A stretch of 64,000 bases of DNA from Climacium dendroides (lineage: Eukaryota; Streptophyta; Bryopsida; Hypnales; Climaciaceae). Below the pieces are notes generated by a model. It saw only the letters and a program-made list of their open reading frames with translations. It did no database searches and was not told the DNA's origin. Every line of letters starts with the position of its first letter. The stretch's first letter is position 1. A program made the translations under genes and the position numbers. Below are positions 10,370 through 22,088 of the stretch, piece after piece. The DNA is taken from NCBI GenBank assembly GCA_950106755.1, contig OX467089.1:28687345-28751344 (forward strand), read 5' to 3'.

Positions 10370-12988
10370 GGGAACTTAGTTTTCGTTCCAGAAGAACTTC
10401 ATACGGAAAAGGTCAAAGTGGAGGTTCTCGATCGGCTATTAGAAGCCGGATTCATCTATCCGGTCAACAATTCCGAATGGATTTCCCCCATTGTGGTGGT
10501 TCCAAAGAAAGTAGGAACGGATGGAAAGGTCAAGATCCGAGTCTATCAAGATTTCCAGAAATTGAATGCAGCTACGAAGAAGGATTACTTCCCTCTTCCC
10601 TTTACTGATATTATTTTGGACCATGTGGCCGGACATGAGTGTTATAGCTTCTTAGACGGATTTTCCGGCTATAACCAAGTATTCATTCGATGGTGTGATC
10701 AATTGAAGACCACATTCACTACCGAATGGGGAACCTTCACTTTCACACGGATGCCGTTTGGTTTGTGCAATGCACTTGGAACCTTTCAAAGGCTCATGAT
10801 GGACATTTTTAAGGATTTCCTTAGACATTTTTTGGAAGTATTCATAGATGATTTTGCAGTTTTCAACGACCGGAAGGGCCATCTTGAATACTTACAGAAG
10901 ACATTTCAAAGGTGCGGGGAAACCAACTTGAAATTACACCCGGGAAAATATTTTCTCGGAATGACTTCCGGAATTTTACTTGGGCATGTAGTAAGTCAAT
11001 CCGGATTACAAGTCGATTTAGAGAAGGTTAGAGTAATTCTAGCCTTACTTCCCCCAACCAATGTAAAGGAGATCCGAGGATCCCTCGGATGTGTAGGTTA
11101 CTATCACCGATTCATCGACGGATATGCCAAGAGGGCTATACCCCTCACGGAACTTCTTAAGAAAGACGCAGAATTCATCTGGACCGGAAAACGACAAGAC
11201 GCATTTGAGGGTCTGAAGACTCAGCTAGTCAAAGCACCGATCCTATCTGTATCAGATTGGGCGAAGGAGTTCCACGTTACTATCGATGCATCCGGTTGGT
11301 GTTTAGGATCTATTTTGTGGCAGTATGATACGGAGAAACGTGAGAATCCAATTTACTACGCAAGCAGACAAATGAGTTTGGCGGAACGAAATCACACAAC
11401 CACGGAACGGGAAGCGTTAGCGGTGGTATACTCTTGCAAGAAATTCCGATACTATTTGCTGGGATATAAGGTAATTTTTCACACGGATCATGACTCTTTG
11501 AAGTACCTTGTAAACAAACCGGATCTATCAGGACGGATTGCTAGATGGATTTTGCTTTTACAAGAATTTAACTACGAAGTTGTAGTAAAACCCGGAAAAG
11601 CGAATTCAAACGCGGATTACCTCTCCAAGCAAAGGGGACAGGAATCCGTAGCGGATATTTCCGCTGAGTTTCCGGATGAATTCTCGGATTCGCTCTCGAT
11701 AGGAATCTTCCACCTTAGTAATGAGTCTGTTTCCGAATTCCAAGATATCATAGATTACTTAGTAGAATCTAGATATCCGGAACAGATGGATCGAGAAGAA
11801 AAAGAAATTTTTCAAAGAAAGGTAGCTCCTTACACCCTGATTAGGGGGGTTCTTTATAAGTTAGGAGCGGATGATATCCTTAGGCGATGCTTAGAACTTC
11901 CAGACCGAAAAAAAGTTATCCAAGCACTCCATGCCGGAAGTTCGGGAGGACACTTTGCCTTTGTAAGTACAGTAAATCGTATCCGGTCAGCTGGATATTG
12001 GTGGCCATATTTACATCGGGATGTCAGGAACTTTGTCCGGAGTTGTGATCAATGTCAGCGGACAGGAGCGCCATCCTTCCAGAATCATTGGCCACTCACT
12101 CCTATTATCCTTCTAGCCCCTTTTGAAAAATGGGGCATCGATTTTATTGGACCCATTTTTCTGGTTAGTGCTAGAAAAAAGAGGTACATTATCCTAGCCA
12201 CTGACTATGCGACTAAATGGGTGGAGGCCAAAGCAACCTGGAAGAATGATGCCGAGACCTCCGTAGCCTTTTTGTTTGAAGAAATTCTCATGCGATTTGG
12301 TCACCCTTTGGAGCTGGTCAGTGATAGGGGAACTCATTTTCTCAATGATGTCATCACGGACCTTACTAACAAATACCTCATCAAACACCGGAAGACGACT
12401 CCGTATAATCCGAAGGCAAATGGATTGACAGAGCGGGCCAATGGGATTATTGGTAAGATTCTAAACAAGATGGTTTCCGCTCACAAAACGGATTGGGACC
12501 AGAAACTAGCATTGGCAGTTCATACGTACAACACCGCGGAGAAAAGTACGACCAGGCAGACACCATACTTTCTTGTTTTTGGCCAACATGCAGTTCATGG
12601 GGTGGAATTACAAGTAGAAACCTTCAGGGTCATGGCAGCACGATATGCAAAATCAAGAATGGACACGCTTCCGCGACTACTTGCAATTGAAGAATTAGAG
12701 GAGACCCGAAACGCTGCTTTGGAAAAGACTATGGGGGTACAATCTAAACGAAAGGAGGACTACGACCGGAAACTTCCGACAGATCACGGAATTCGAGAAG
12801 GAGGACTTGTCCTTCTATACAACAACCGACACAAGGATTTTCCAAGTAAATTACATACTCAGTGGATGGGACCCTTCAAAGTCCTTCAAGTGTTTCCAAA
12901 CGGATCTTTGCAGCTTGAAAATCTGCAAGGCCAATGGCTTGATACCCGCGTGAATGGATCAAGGATAACAGTATATTCATTAAAATGA
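10370..12988 (+). CDS. pol: Reverse transcriptase, RNase H and integrase of element A
   Basis: An uninterrupted frame of 856 codons from 10418, in frame with gag and protease upstream. RT begins with LLEAGFIYPV and has VRVYQDF-like and TRMPFGLCNA motifs; its catalytic box is FIDDF (D at 10847-10852). RNase H follows with TIDASGWCLGS (about 11280), TEREALAVV and FHTDHDSLKYL. Integrase has an HHCC zinc finger (HAGSSGGHF to CDQC) and the catalytic triad in GIDFIGP (about 12136), SDRGTHF (12318) and LTERANG (12430). A GPFKVLQV segment near the C terminus resembles the Ty3 GPY/F module. Domain order RT-RH-IN is Ty3/gypsy. This is the only intact long coding block of the element. Confidence 0.96.
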   Translation, partial: GNLVFVPEELHTEKVKVEVLDRLLEAGFIYPVNNSEWISPIVVVPKKVGTDGKVKIRVYQDFQKLNAATKKDYFPLPFTDIILDHVAGHECYSFLDGFSGYNQVFIRWCDQLKTTFTTEWGTFTFTRMPFGLCNALGTFQRLMMDIFKDFLRHFLEVFIDDFAVFNDRKGHLEYLQKTFQRCGETNLKLHPGKYFLGMTSGILLGHVVSQSGLQVDLEKVRVILALLPPTNVKEIRGSLGCVGYYHRFIDGYAKRAIPLTELLKKDAEFIWTGKRQDAFEGLKTQLVKAPILSVSDWAKEFHVTIDASGWCLGSILWQYDTEKRENPIYYASRQMSLAERNHTTTEREALAVVYSCKKFRYYLLGYKVIFHTDHDSLKYLVNKPDLSGRIARWILLLQEFNYEVVVKPGKANSNADYLSKQRGQESVADISAEFPDEFSDSLSIGIFHLSNESVSEFQDIIDYLVESRYPEQMDREEKEIFQRKVAPYTLIRGVLYKLGADDILRRCLELPDRKKVIQALHAGSSGGHFAFVSTVNRIRSAGYWWPYLHRDVRNFVRSCDQCQRTGAPSFQNHWPLTPIILLAPFEKWGIDFIGPIFLVSARKKRYIILATDYATKWVEAKATWKNDAETSVAFLFEEILMRFGHPLELVSDRGTHFLNDVITDLTNKYLIKHRKTTPYNPKANGLTERANGIIGKILNKMVSAHKTDWDQKLALAVHTYNTAEKSTTRQTPYFLVFGQHAVHGVELQVETFRVMAARYAKSRMDTLPRLLAIEELEETRNAALEKTMGVQSKRKEDYDRKLPTDHGIREGGLVLLYNNRHKDFPSKLHTQWMGPFKVLQVFPNGSLQLENLQGQWLDTRVNGSRITVYSLK

Positions 12989-13187
12989 GAGTTATCCAAG
13001 AAAATGAGAGCTTCTAAATACATAGTTTTCTTTAAACATAGGTGATTTTGTTCTATACGGAGAGAGAAAAGCAATGCATCATTAGAAAAGAGTGTAAATA
13101 TTGCAAGTCCATTATGAGAAGAATGGAATTTACTAATAATATCCATCAAATATACAAGTAATAGTGTGTACACTATGGAATGACACT

Positions 13188-13282
13188 TTGGATTCTAGAC
13201 TTTACAATAGCCTTTTATAAGGAACCCAAAATTACATTTGGATTCTAAACTTTACAATAGCCTTTTATAAGAAACCCAAAAT
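13188..13282 (+). repeat. Tandem 45-bp duplication after pol
   Basis: Two near-identical 45-bp copies start at 13188 and 13238 (50-bp period, two mismatches), each running from TTGGATTCTA to AACCCAAAAT. The surrounding 12989-13376 has no gene and is the spacer between gag-pol and the antisense cargo. Function unknown. Confidence 0.85.
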
Positions 13283-13376
13283 GTTATCATGGTCAACAAT
13301 TGTTGATGTTCAACTATACATCTACATTGTATCGGATGATGTAGCTCATGCTCCGTAATAAGTATAATGTACTTTA

Positions 13377-14096
13377 CTACCTTGACATACTCTTCAACTT
13401 CTCATATGCCTTCAATATTTCCGGTCCTCTACTATACCCAGTACAAATTGCGGACCGCTCTCGAATGATGTCCCACCTTTGCTTCTCCAAGGACCTTTCT
13501 TCCGTAGCATCCCATAAACGACAGCTCCCTTCTAGTCGGGACTCTCCACTAAGACTTGAGCGTTGACGTTTTGGAACATTCAAGTATCTGCGTCTATGAA
13601 TTGGAGATAGTGGAACCTTCGGTGTGGTTGCCTCTGCAATATACATGGAAGAGCTCCGAGATCGCTTCGTTTGGACACCTTCCGTCAGTGGAGGAAGGCG
13701 GGGAAGAGAGGAAGCAATATCTGAACGCACTTGGCAAATCTCACTTGCAATGCCTAAAGTTACATTTGTTCCAATGCCTGGACAACCTTCCTCCCCGTAA
13801 AGCTTTCTTTGAGTCATTCGATCAGAAGTAGACGGCAAAGCACGTTGGCCAACGGATCGCAGCGGCGACAGGGAGCAAGAAAGCCGCGGACGCGTCCTAC
13901 CACTTGGAGGACTGTCGACTACGTTGTCTTCAATAGGCTTCGTCGAGAAATCCATGATGGAATTTGCAATAGCGGCCGAACACAGTAAATTTCCAATGCT
14001 GAGAATGATGTATTGCCCATAGTCTAAGATGGAGTCAGCAGAAGCTACACAAGCGAATCCACCTTTCGGAACATGGGCCTCCGAAGTTCTCATCAT
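13377..14096 (-). CDS. Unknown antisense cargo protein or terminal exon in element A
   Basis: A 239-codon minus-strand frame. Its first codon directly follows a plausible splice acceptor (TTGATAG before ATGATGAG), so it may be the last exon of a longer transcript rather than a full gene. The product is rich in serine, arginine and proline, with SPLRSVGQRALPSTSDR and KRSRSSS segments that look disordered. I recognise no domain. It lies downstream of the phosphatase-like gene on the same strand, and the 416-bp gap holds two copies of the 21-nt palindrome, which elsewhere sit in introns. Confidence 0.5.
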   Translation of the reverse strand: MMRTSEAHVPKGGFACVASADSILDYGQYIILSIGNLLCSAAIANSIMDFSTKPIEDNVVDSPPSGRTRPRLSCSLSPLRSVGQRALPSTSDRMTQRKLYGEEGCPGIGTNVTLGIASEICQVRSDIASSLPRLPPLTEGVQTKRSRSSSMYIAEATTPKVPLSPIHRRRYLNVPKRQRSSLSGESRLEGSCRLWDATEERSLEKQRWDIIRERSAICTGYSRGPEILKAYEKLKSMSR

Positions 14097-14260
14097 CTAT
14101 CAAGCAAAGAAAGCCACATATTGAAGAAGAACATAATTCAAATTGAGAAAACATTGCCGCGCAATACACAGACCAAACAATTTAAGAACTAAAACAAAAG
14201 ACAACACCCAGCAAAAAGCTCAAAAGAACTTTGACATGTATATAAGACAAGCATGTGTTG

Positions 14261-14458
14261 TTTAGGTCGGACCGACCTAAACTGCACAAGTTGAAACGAA
14301 TGAAGTGGATCACACAACATACTGGAACAAAGCAGTTCAAACATATCACACACAAAACTGATATTGCTTAAACGTTCTGAATGGTTTCATTCAATCCACC
14401 AGTCTACAAGTATCAGTTAAAAAATAAGTATATACAATTTAAGGCGGACCGAGCTAAA
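14261..14458. repeat. Two copies of a 21-nt palindrome (14261-14281, 14438-14458)
   Basis: At 14261-14281 the arms TTTAGGTCGG and CCGACCTAAA flank a single A, a perfect 10-1-10 palindrome. The copy at 14438-14458 has the same plan with mismatches (TTTAAGGCGG, CCGAGCTAAA). Both are followed by TGCA-like sequence. They lie between the phosphatase-like gene and the next minus-strand exon. Four more copies occur at 20397, 20503, 20593 and 22089. Confidence 0.85.
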
Positions 14459-14512
14459 ATGCACTAGTCTTGCACTCGAACTACACTTCCCTAGGAAACC
14501 ATAGACTATGAC

Positions 14513-15626
14513 CTAACTCAAACTAGAGGAAGCGCGAACTACTTCCATTAGCACTTCATACTCCTTGCGGTTCCTTTCGTCGCAAAGCATTCGTCGCCCA
14601 ATTCTTCCAGGACCATTTTCCTTAAATGCCTTCAAACCTTGGTCTCGAGCTATATATAAACGTTGAAACCAAGGAAGCAAAACATCGAAAAGAAAGGAGT
14701 CCTGCGGACCATTCCCTCTATAACTCCATGAATCAAATAGTATGACATTATGAGGCCTGTTCATTATATGCTTCATAGGACTGTCATCTACAATGATAGT
14801 ATTGTCAGATGAGAAGCTTCCTCTTCTATCTTTAAATAACCGGTCTAGATTTTTGAGGAATAAGTCCTTGTCCGTTCCTGGTACTATGGAATAGGTCAAC
14901 CTTCCCGATCTATCTCTTTGTTTTAGTGTTTGGCAGGAGTTCTGCCCAAGTATTTGTGAAGGCGGCAGTCTGTCTCGGAAAAAATATTGAGAAATCAGTT
15001 CAGTGGTAGACTTCTTCATAGAACTCCACACTGAAATTGTTGCAAATTTTTGAAGCTCTGTAAGGAAATTAGAGCAATGAGGCCGCACCCACACAACCTT
15101 GGGTCCGACTAGCGCGGGCTCAATTGCGGAGTGTGGCTGCGAGAAGTCTCTCAATTTTTTGTATGACAATCCCTTGGACTTCCAATCTTCGCAGACACAT
15201 AGAATGCCATTTAGGTCCAGGACAACATTGATCCACTTGTCCGCCACCCTGGACTTGAATGGACGAACGACGCCCTCCGAAGTCCCTCCACGACGACATG
15301 GAGGACCGGATTCTTGCTGTCAAAAGGAATAGAGCGAGGACAGTTAACATTCTGCACCTCCTCTTCTTGTCGACACTAGAATGATACGAATTCGAGAACT
15401 CGTGGACAATAGGGAAATGAACATACCTGCCGCTGAGAGGACTCAACAGGAACATTAGGTTCAGTCTCGGGTTGAATGTCAGTCGTAACCACCTTCTTCG
15501 ATACACTTTGAGGAGGTCCTAGCACCGGCATTTCATCAAGGGCAACAAACTCATTTTCCAACACAGGAATTGATGGTGCTACAGAAGAAGCGCGAGTTGT
15601 ACAAACATTGAAAACATTCTGAAGCC
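14513..15626 (-). CDS. FCP1/NIF-like (HAD) phosphatase domain cargo gene in element A
   Basis: Two minus-strand exons can be placed: 15626-15427 (acceptor TTGCAG, donor GTATGT) and 15316-14513 (acceptor TTTGACAG). Upstream exons are probable but not found. The second exon has HAD/FCP1 motifs in order: VLDLNGILC (motif I), TISVWSSM (motif II), a lysine-containing middle segment, and IIVDDSPMKH with VILFDSW (motif IV region). This is the NLI-interacting-factor-like family, which dephosphorylates serines, classically on the RNA polymerase II tail. The usual second aspartate of DxD is asparagine here, as in some plant relatives, so activity is uncertain. It is antisense to gag-pol and downstream of the methylase-like gene. 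Confidence 0.75.
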
Positions 15627-16822
15627 CTGCAATAGAAAAATTAAGATAGAATGTTGTGTAAGACAACAATATATTACAGCCTCAACAAATGAGTGTTAAA
15701 ATACAAAATTGATTACAAAATTTGGAACTCCATGGTTCAGTCCATTAGAAGTTTCAATGTCCATAAAAAAACTATGTACACTATATCTACAAATGCAACT
15801 TGTCGCAACACAGAGTAAGCAATTTCCCTATTATACTCACAAAAATCACTCTAGAGCATAACAAAATGACCCTAAAGATCGAACCCACGAGATCCTGTGA
15901 AGTAGCTAACTCTAGCAAGGAGATAAACTCAATTAAACCCCTTAATTCTATATTTCTGGTTCTACCTCTAACGACCGAAACATCCAAAACCAACCGGAAA
16001 GCTTCGACCGGACTGTATCCTACTTCCGGTTTTACTAGTTCCCCGATTTCTGGACTGACTTCTCAATTCTGGACCCTACAACTTCCGGTCCTATGTACAC
16101 TCCTGGGCGAATCCGATTCGGTCCACCCTTCCGTACCCGGTTTAGTTTTACCTCTGTTTTACCATCAAAGGGTTCGCCGCTTGCTTTTGAAAGTGGTAGG
16201 CCCACCACTCCTTCCGTGACTTATAGTGGCTGAAGACCCTCTTTCCTATCCACTGATCCCCTAACTAACACGGATCCGGTTTGGTCCTTCACAGTAATCC
16301 GGATGGCAATCCGAATCACAGGTCATACAAAGACCCCCCGTACGATCCTTGCATACTACAATGACCTTGACACTGATCCATTCCGTATGAAGTTCGGTGG
16401 CTATAAGTTCATCTATTCGTTCCAACACCCACGAAAGTTCTTCCATTCACCAACAACGGTGGCAAGATCTCACAAGAGTCAGGATACTCGACCGTGTTTC
16501 CCACCCAGGAGTTCTAGCGCAGCTAAGGAATCCCTCCCTATCCGCCTAGCCTGATCAATGGATCTCTTACCCGGAATGCTAAACTTCTGTAGCTGCTGAG
16601 GCATTGGAATCCACTCCTAACTCTTCATAACCTACTCACATGTACCTAGAACCGGAAACATACATCAAGGGGAGAAACTCTACCAATACCTCCGTACTCA
16701 CCTTCCTATTCCGACTCTGTGCACTCTTGCCAATACTCGGGAAAAATACACAAAAGTTAGTTTAAAGGAAAGTACACAAGGAAATGCCAAAAGAACTCTC
16801 TCCGTCTCCAGCTCAGAGACTG

Positions 16823-16831
16823 TTTTATATA
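16823..16831 (-). promoter_or_regulatory. Second TATA box of LTR A', after the open frame
   Basis: TATATAAAA on the minus strand, about 150 bp beyond the end of the LTR frame, in the same place as 6400-6408 in element A. Likely promoter for the genomic RNA of the parent element. Confidence 0.5.
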
Positions 16832-16977
16832 CAAAAAGCAAAAAGCAAAAAGTGAATACATGATTTCCGCCTCTGAAGGCGCTGACAATCCAGTCCTACC
16901 TTATCCTAACCGGATTCTATTCCGGTTCCTATCTATAAGTCCTATTTTTACAATCCTTCCTGTTCCGTCTCATACAC

Positions 16978-18627
16978 TCAGGATCTAATGGTAGAGCTCT
17001 CATCAGATCTCTCCAACTGCTCGAAGACCTCATTTAGATTCCGGTTCCGTTCCCCATCCGTAGGTAGAACCGGATGTTCTTCCTCAACTTCCAGGGAGTC
17101 CAAATCTATCGACTGATGTCCAGTCGAGGGCGTCTCCTTCTTTGCCCTACTTGACTAGGGCGTCTTGTCCTTTCCCGGTTCCTGAGCTACGTCTTTCGGA
17201 AACAAGTCCAGAAGAGAAATTTCTGAGAGCCGGACCGGAACTTCTGTCAACTTCTGGCTGCTCTCCACGATTCGGTCCGCTGACTCCCGTGCCTTGGATA
17301 GGAGCTTCTCCATCTGCTCCTCAAAATCGGTGAGGATGTGCACCACCCTAGTTCCGTATATCTTCTTGTCCTTGTGCACCTCCTCTTCGAACAGGCGCGC
17401 CTTGCTGACTGCAGCTCCGGGTCCTCCAAGCACGTCCTTCACTTCCGCGGCCAACTTTTTCATTTCCTCCGCCATCTCCTTTGTCGCGGTGGCGTTCTCA
17501 AGCAACGCGAATAGTTCGGCCTTGAGGGTGTCCACCTCATCGTGCTGCCGCTTGCTGTCCTCCTTCATCTTCCGGAGCTCTTCCGGATTGATAACACTCT
17601 CAGCCACCTTCCGCGGCAATTGACTGTCCGGTTCCGCTTCGATTAATTTCGCGATCTCCCCGAGCGTCCGCTTCTTCACTTCCCAATCCGCCCGGATTCC
17701 GCAGAGGATCCCAACCAACTCGTCGAACGGATCTACGGTTCCTGATCCGGATGCCACATCTGGTCCGCTTGGAGTCTCACTTCTGCGCGGTCGTAGATGT
17801 CTCAGGGGCGTTCTTCGATTCCGAGCCGGTGTGGTCTTCTGCCTCTTGGCGGGGACATACGGTTCCTCCTCTTCCTCTTCTTCTTCTTCCTCCTCCTCCT
17901 CGGTTTCGTTTCCGGAATCCGCTTTTTGGTCGGACTCAGATTCTCCGTACTTCATGGTCCGCTCCTTGGCCTTCCACACCTTCAACTCCACCTCCGTCAG
18001 CAGTTCCTGTTGCTGGTAGAGGTGGTACATATAAGGGCACAGTGGGGTAGCCCTACTTCTCCCCACTCTTGTAGTAAGCTGGGACACTAGGTCAAAGAAG
18101 ATCCGGCCCCAGTCTACTTTCCGGGTTCCGCTCAGCGCTCCGAAAATCGTGTTAGCCAAGGTGATAGTCACCTTGGTGGGCTTTTCCGGATGCAAAACCG
18201 GAACCAGGAACTGGAGCAGGCGTCGCTCCCGGTCATCGAGGCAGTCTTCGACCACGTAGCCGTCCTTTGGGTTTACTACGCTTCCGAACTTGCCCTGGAC
18301 GAAATCATCCTTCCGGTTGGCAAGCCCGAGTCCTCTTGGCTGGAATCCGTACACGTCCCACCACAAAGCCTCGGTCCATTGGACTGGATTCCCTCTCAGG
18401 GTGTTATCGAACTAATTCGATACGCCACTCAGGATTTCTCTAACCATCTTCTCATCTTTGAAACCCCAAGGTTTCAAAGCTAACCCCTGACAACCCATCA
18501 ACGACAAATCCTCTCTGAGCTCTCCCTATTCCGGTTCCTTGGTCGGCATGACCAGAACCACTTTTCTAAGCTTTACTTCACTTGGGGGCGGGGTGTTAGA
18601 ACCTCTCTTCCGGTTCAGCCGCGGCAT
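16978..18627 (-). pseudogene. LTR-encoded protein of LTR A' (about 550 codons)
   Basis: A minus-strand frame from ATG at 18627 to TGA at 16978, broken by TAG at PE-stop-GELRED, VSN-stop-FDNTL and KTP-stop-SSRAK (17155). It keeps MGCQGL, TLRGNPVQWTE, NPKDGYVVEDC, RRLLQFLVPVLHPEKP, VDWGRIFFDL and MYHLYQQQELL. A run of 15 glutamates and KRQKTTP follow, then helices with EELRKMKED and EEQMEKLL, and a C-terminal QSIDLDSLEVEEE core. It aligns over its whole length with the frames in LTR A. At the second stop of LTR A this copy keeps CAG, showing that site was ancestrally glutamine. Confidence 0.75.
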
Positions 18628-18938
18628 GAGGGTAGCTCTACTCGGTTTTCACTCTTCTACAGTCCTAACAAGGGAGCGCTGACACTTAGATGTTCTGCTC
18701 CGCCCGTAAACTAACCTACTGGCACGCTCACACTCTTAGTGTCTCACGTATCCGCTCGCACTCAATGTCTCACCCACTCATGTCCGGAGGAGATCTCTCT
18801 GTCTCACACCCCTCACTCACTTCCGGACCCTCTTGTACTTCCTCTTCCTTGCCGTGGTCAACGATAAAAACGTCAGGCGTTTAATCAGGACACGACAACA
18901 CGTGGAAATCCAGAGACCTGAAAATGGGCAGGGCCAGG

Positions 18939-18947
18939 CTTTATATA
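18939..18947 (-). promoter_or_regulatory. First TATA box of LTR A', before the open frame
   Basis: TATATAAAG on the minus strand, about 310 bp upstream of the ATG at 18627. It corresponds to TATTTAAAG at 4369 in LTR A and supports a separate promoter for the LTR gene. Confidence 0.5.
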
Positions 18948-20396
18948 GTCATGACGCCCTGGACTATCTTTATGACCGGTCGGATATCCAGTCTGGTTCT
19001 TGACATCCGGTTATCTCCAATCCAGTCAACAGGATTCCGGTTGGAAATACTATCCGGTTGGAAATCTAATCCGTTCCGCTTCTACCTAAAATCGGATTAG
19101 TTCCGTAAGGTCCTTTTGTGACTATTTTTGGATTTTATCTTTCTCTCTAGATGAATCCGGATACCTATTTCTAAATTCCGGTTCGCTCAAAAAGGTAAAC
19201 AAATAAAAATCAAAAATATGAGTTGTCACACAACTCTAGAATACACATCAGCTCGAGTCGAGCTACAACAAATGACATCAAGTGATTACTTGGCACAACC
19301 TGTTGGTGGATCATTGGCGCGGTCGGTGGTACTCCCGGGCACTACCCCTTCTGGATCCACAGACAAGTTCTGTCCACTATCACACTGCTGATCTCCCTTG
19401 GATATCCCCTTGCTTGTAGCTTGTGCGCCCTCCAAGGTCGATGTGACGTTCTTGGGTGATGAGGAACTCTGACCTCCACGTGTTTCTCTCACAGGAATAG
19501 GCGGAGGGATAAAATCCGGAGGCCCCGGTGGAAGAGGCGGAGGCGCAACAGCATCCCTCTGCGGAACGGAGACAGCACTATCATTGGATCCTGATGAGTT
19601 GTTTCCGATGAAGAGCTGCTGTGAAGCTGTTGGTGGTGGAAGCATGGCAACAAGCTGGGCTTGATTTTTGTCCAAGTACGCTTGCCACATTACCCGATTA
19701 TGCCTACGCTCCTCCCTATTCAACCTTTGTTCCTCTAGGAAGGCCTGCGCTAGACCCGCAAAGTTTTTAGTTGATTCCTTTTGGAACTCTAAATTTCCTC
19801 CCGGTCTTTCTTTTGTTCGCGCCTGATTTCCTCTTGCTGCTTTAAGACCACCGCCAACGACATCGACAAGGCTTGCACATGGTCCACCTTCTTTTTCTTA
19901 GCAGGCCTAGTTCTGGAAACCAGAGTTTCAGCATCAACAGGTTGGACTGTCGTGTTTTGCAGCCCTGTTGAGCTTGACGACCCTAAATTGGTCTACGATG
20001 CACGAGCACCTGGCGTGGTGATTTCGTCAAACACGTCGTAATCCACCGCAATGTCTTCTACGTCGAAGTCATCCTCTTCCTCCTCATTTTCATCTTCCTC
20101 GACGTCTTCCTCCATACGCCTCTTCCCCCGGTTTTGGCCAAGCGAGGCAGCAGTCTCCGAGCGACCCCTTGGTCTGGTCAAATCAAGGTTGGACTGTGAC
20201 TCACGTTGAGTCGATACAATGTCTTCGTCAACAGCATATGAGGATTCGAGGAAGTCATCCTTGTCCAACAATAAACCGACCGTGGCAATATTTTGCCAAA
20301 TGTCTGTTTCGCAATCCGGGACAACAGCGAAAACATCTACCCAACTCATCTGCAGCCAAACATAGCATGCAGAATCTTAGAGTTATTGACTTGCAA

Positions 20397-20613
20397 TTTA
20401 GGACGGTCCGACCTAAACAACATCCAAGGAACACAGGCTAGGATAGGAAAATAACGTCGACTATTATGACAATTAATCATGAGTTCCAAACTATCTATGC
20501 ATTTTAGGGCGGTCCTCCCTAAACTGCAACCAGGATCTAGAAATTGTTCATTTACTACAAGTAAACAGTAAGCGTCAAGTGCAGGTTTGCAGTTTAGGTC
20601 GGTCCGACTTAAA
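20397..20613. repeat. Three copies of the 21-nt palindrome inside one intron
   Basis: Copies at 20397-20417, 20503-20523 and 20593-20613 have arms TTTAGGACGG/CCGACCTAAA, TTTAGGGCGG/CCTCCCTAAA and TTTAGGTCGG/CCGACTTAAA, each around one central T. All lie in the 282-bp intron 20350-20631 of the methylase-like gene. The copy at 20593 ends 18 nt from the 5' splice site on the minus strand. Confidence 0.85.
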
Positions 20614-22088
20614 TTGTAGCGATGTACTTACCAGGGCAGCACATGTCAATTTGCTCCCAGCAAAAACAGAGAATACGCTTAACCCCGGATGGCAGAACTT
20701 CTTGATGATCCCAAGGTAGAATTCCATTCGCAGCTCCATAATATACATTCTAAACGGTAGCTCATTGTACCTCTTAGATTCTTTGTAAGAGATTGTATCC
20801 GGAGCTCAAAATTCCGGTTCAATCCGGATCTGCGTTGCCAGGTCTCTGCTTTGGAGAAAAATGAGCGGTATTTTCCTCAACGCCCTTGCCGAATTCACTG
20901 GGAGATCATAAAGCCTCTCATTTTTCGCTGGGTAGTAATCGAAGAAACTCCAATTATATGTGCATAAGACCTCATTTTTCTCAATGAACCCGAGGACTTG
21001 AGATAAGTCGGTCTCGTCCTCGACGATGAACAACCAAGTCTTGACTTCTTCAAGCAGAGGTTCCTTCATTTGTTGCTGAGACATTAGTACTTCTAGGAAG
21101 AACGGCTTCTCCATCGTGGAACTCTCCTTCTCCAGCACTCCGGGAATCGATCGAAAATCAATCACTCCCAAACTGATTAAGCTCACTATCTCCGGCGTCC
21201 AAACATCCGCCGGCCAGTTCTCGTGCGTGTTGTAACGTATGCTATAAGGACGCAAATGTGCGACCGACGAAGGAATGCAAAATTGGTTCTTCTTTTCCAG
21301 AAACACTTTGAAGAAGGCCTCTATCTTGGGATCGATGGTTGCTGCTGTCTTATTTCTCCCTCGGGTTTGCTTGGTCATCGAAAAATATGCCTCACCCGGC
21401 CTTTTGAGCAACAGATTCATCGTTGCACTAGTAAAGCAGCAGCTCCTCTTGAACTGTCGCCAGTTCTCCGGAATGAGTTCATTCCTTGCATTGAACAAGT
21501 TGAGTTCTGGACAGATCAGGTGAAACTCTTTTTTCACCTTCTTCTCTCGCTTCACTCTCTCCACCCATTCCTATGCGCTGTAGCAGTCTTGTACAACCGT
21601 GGACACCGGTTTGATTGTCACTTTCGAATATGGGTGGTGGCGACTTGGTCCGGAGCGATTGAAAATGTGCTTCGCCAATCTCTTCATATCGTCGTAGCTG
21701 AGATTTCCAAGGGGCCTGAAGAAGTCCCTGCTCATTGCGCAACTTTCTTGTTTCCAGTTTTCCTTCTCATTGAACTTCATCTTCGTCTCTGGATTGATGA
21801 GCTCCCCGTGTGCAGCACTGATGATAACTTCACTCCAAACCTCGTAAACGTCGTCGGGCGCAGAAATTATTTTCAGTTCGTTTGTAAGCTTTAGCTTTTC
21901 GTCTGCACCCTTCTTCTTTGAGATCGTGAAGCTTTTATTTACGTCAATCATGGCGAATCTGAGATTAACTGCCTTTTCAAAACTCTGCACAAGGATTGAC
22001 TAGATTCATTAACTTGTGATCTTATCATAAACTACACTGCAGAAGGAGCTCTCTCAGAGAGCAAGTACAAAACTGTAAGCATATGCAG

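Larger units (their letters stand above)
15801..19230 (-). repeat. Solo LTR A' (3430 bp) nested in element A, minus orientation
   Basis: The plus strand reads TGTCGCAACA at 15801 and GTTGTCACA at the right edge, with perfect 5-bp target duplications CAACT at 15796-15800 and 19231-19235. Both ends match the LTR of element A in reverse orientation with clear divergence, so this is a sister family. No internal region is present, so it is a solo LTR left by LTR-LTR recombination. It holds the same parts as LTR A: TATA-like box, long frame, second TATA-like box, R/U5. It sits between two antisense cargo genes of element A without obviously breaking either. Confidence 0.93.
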
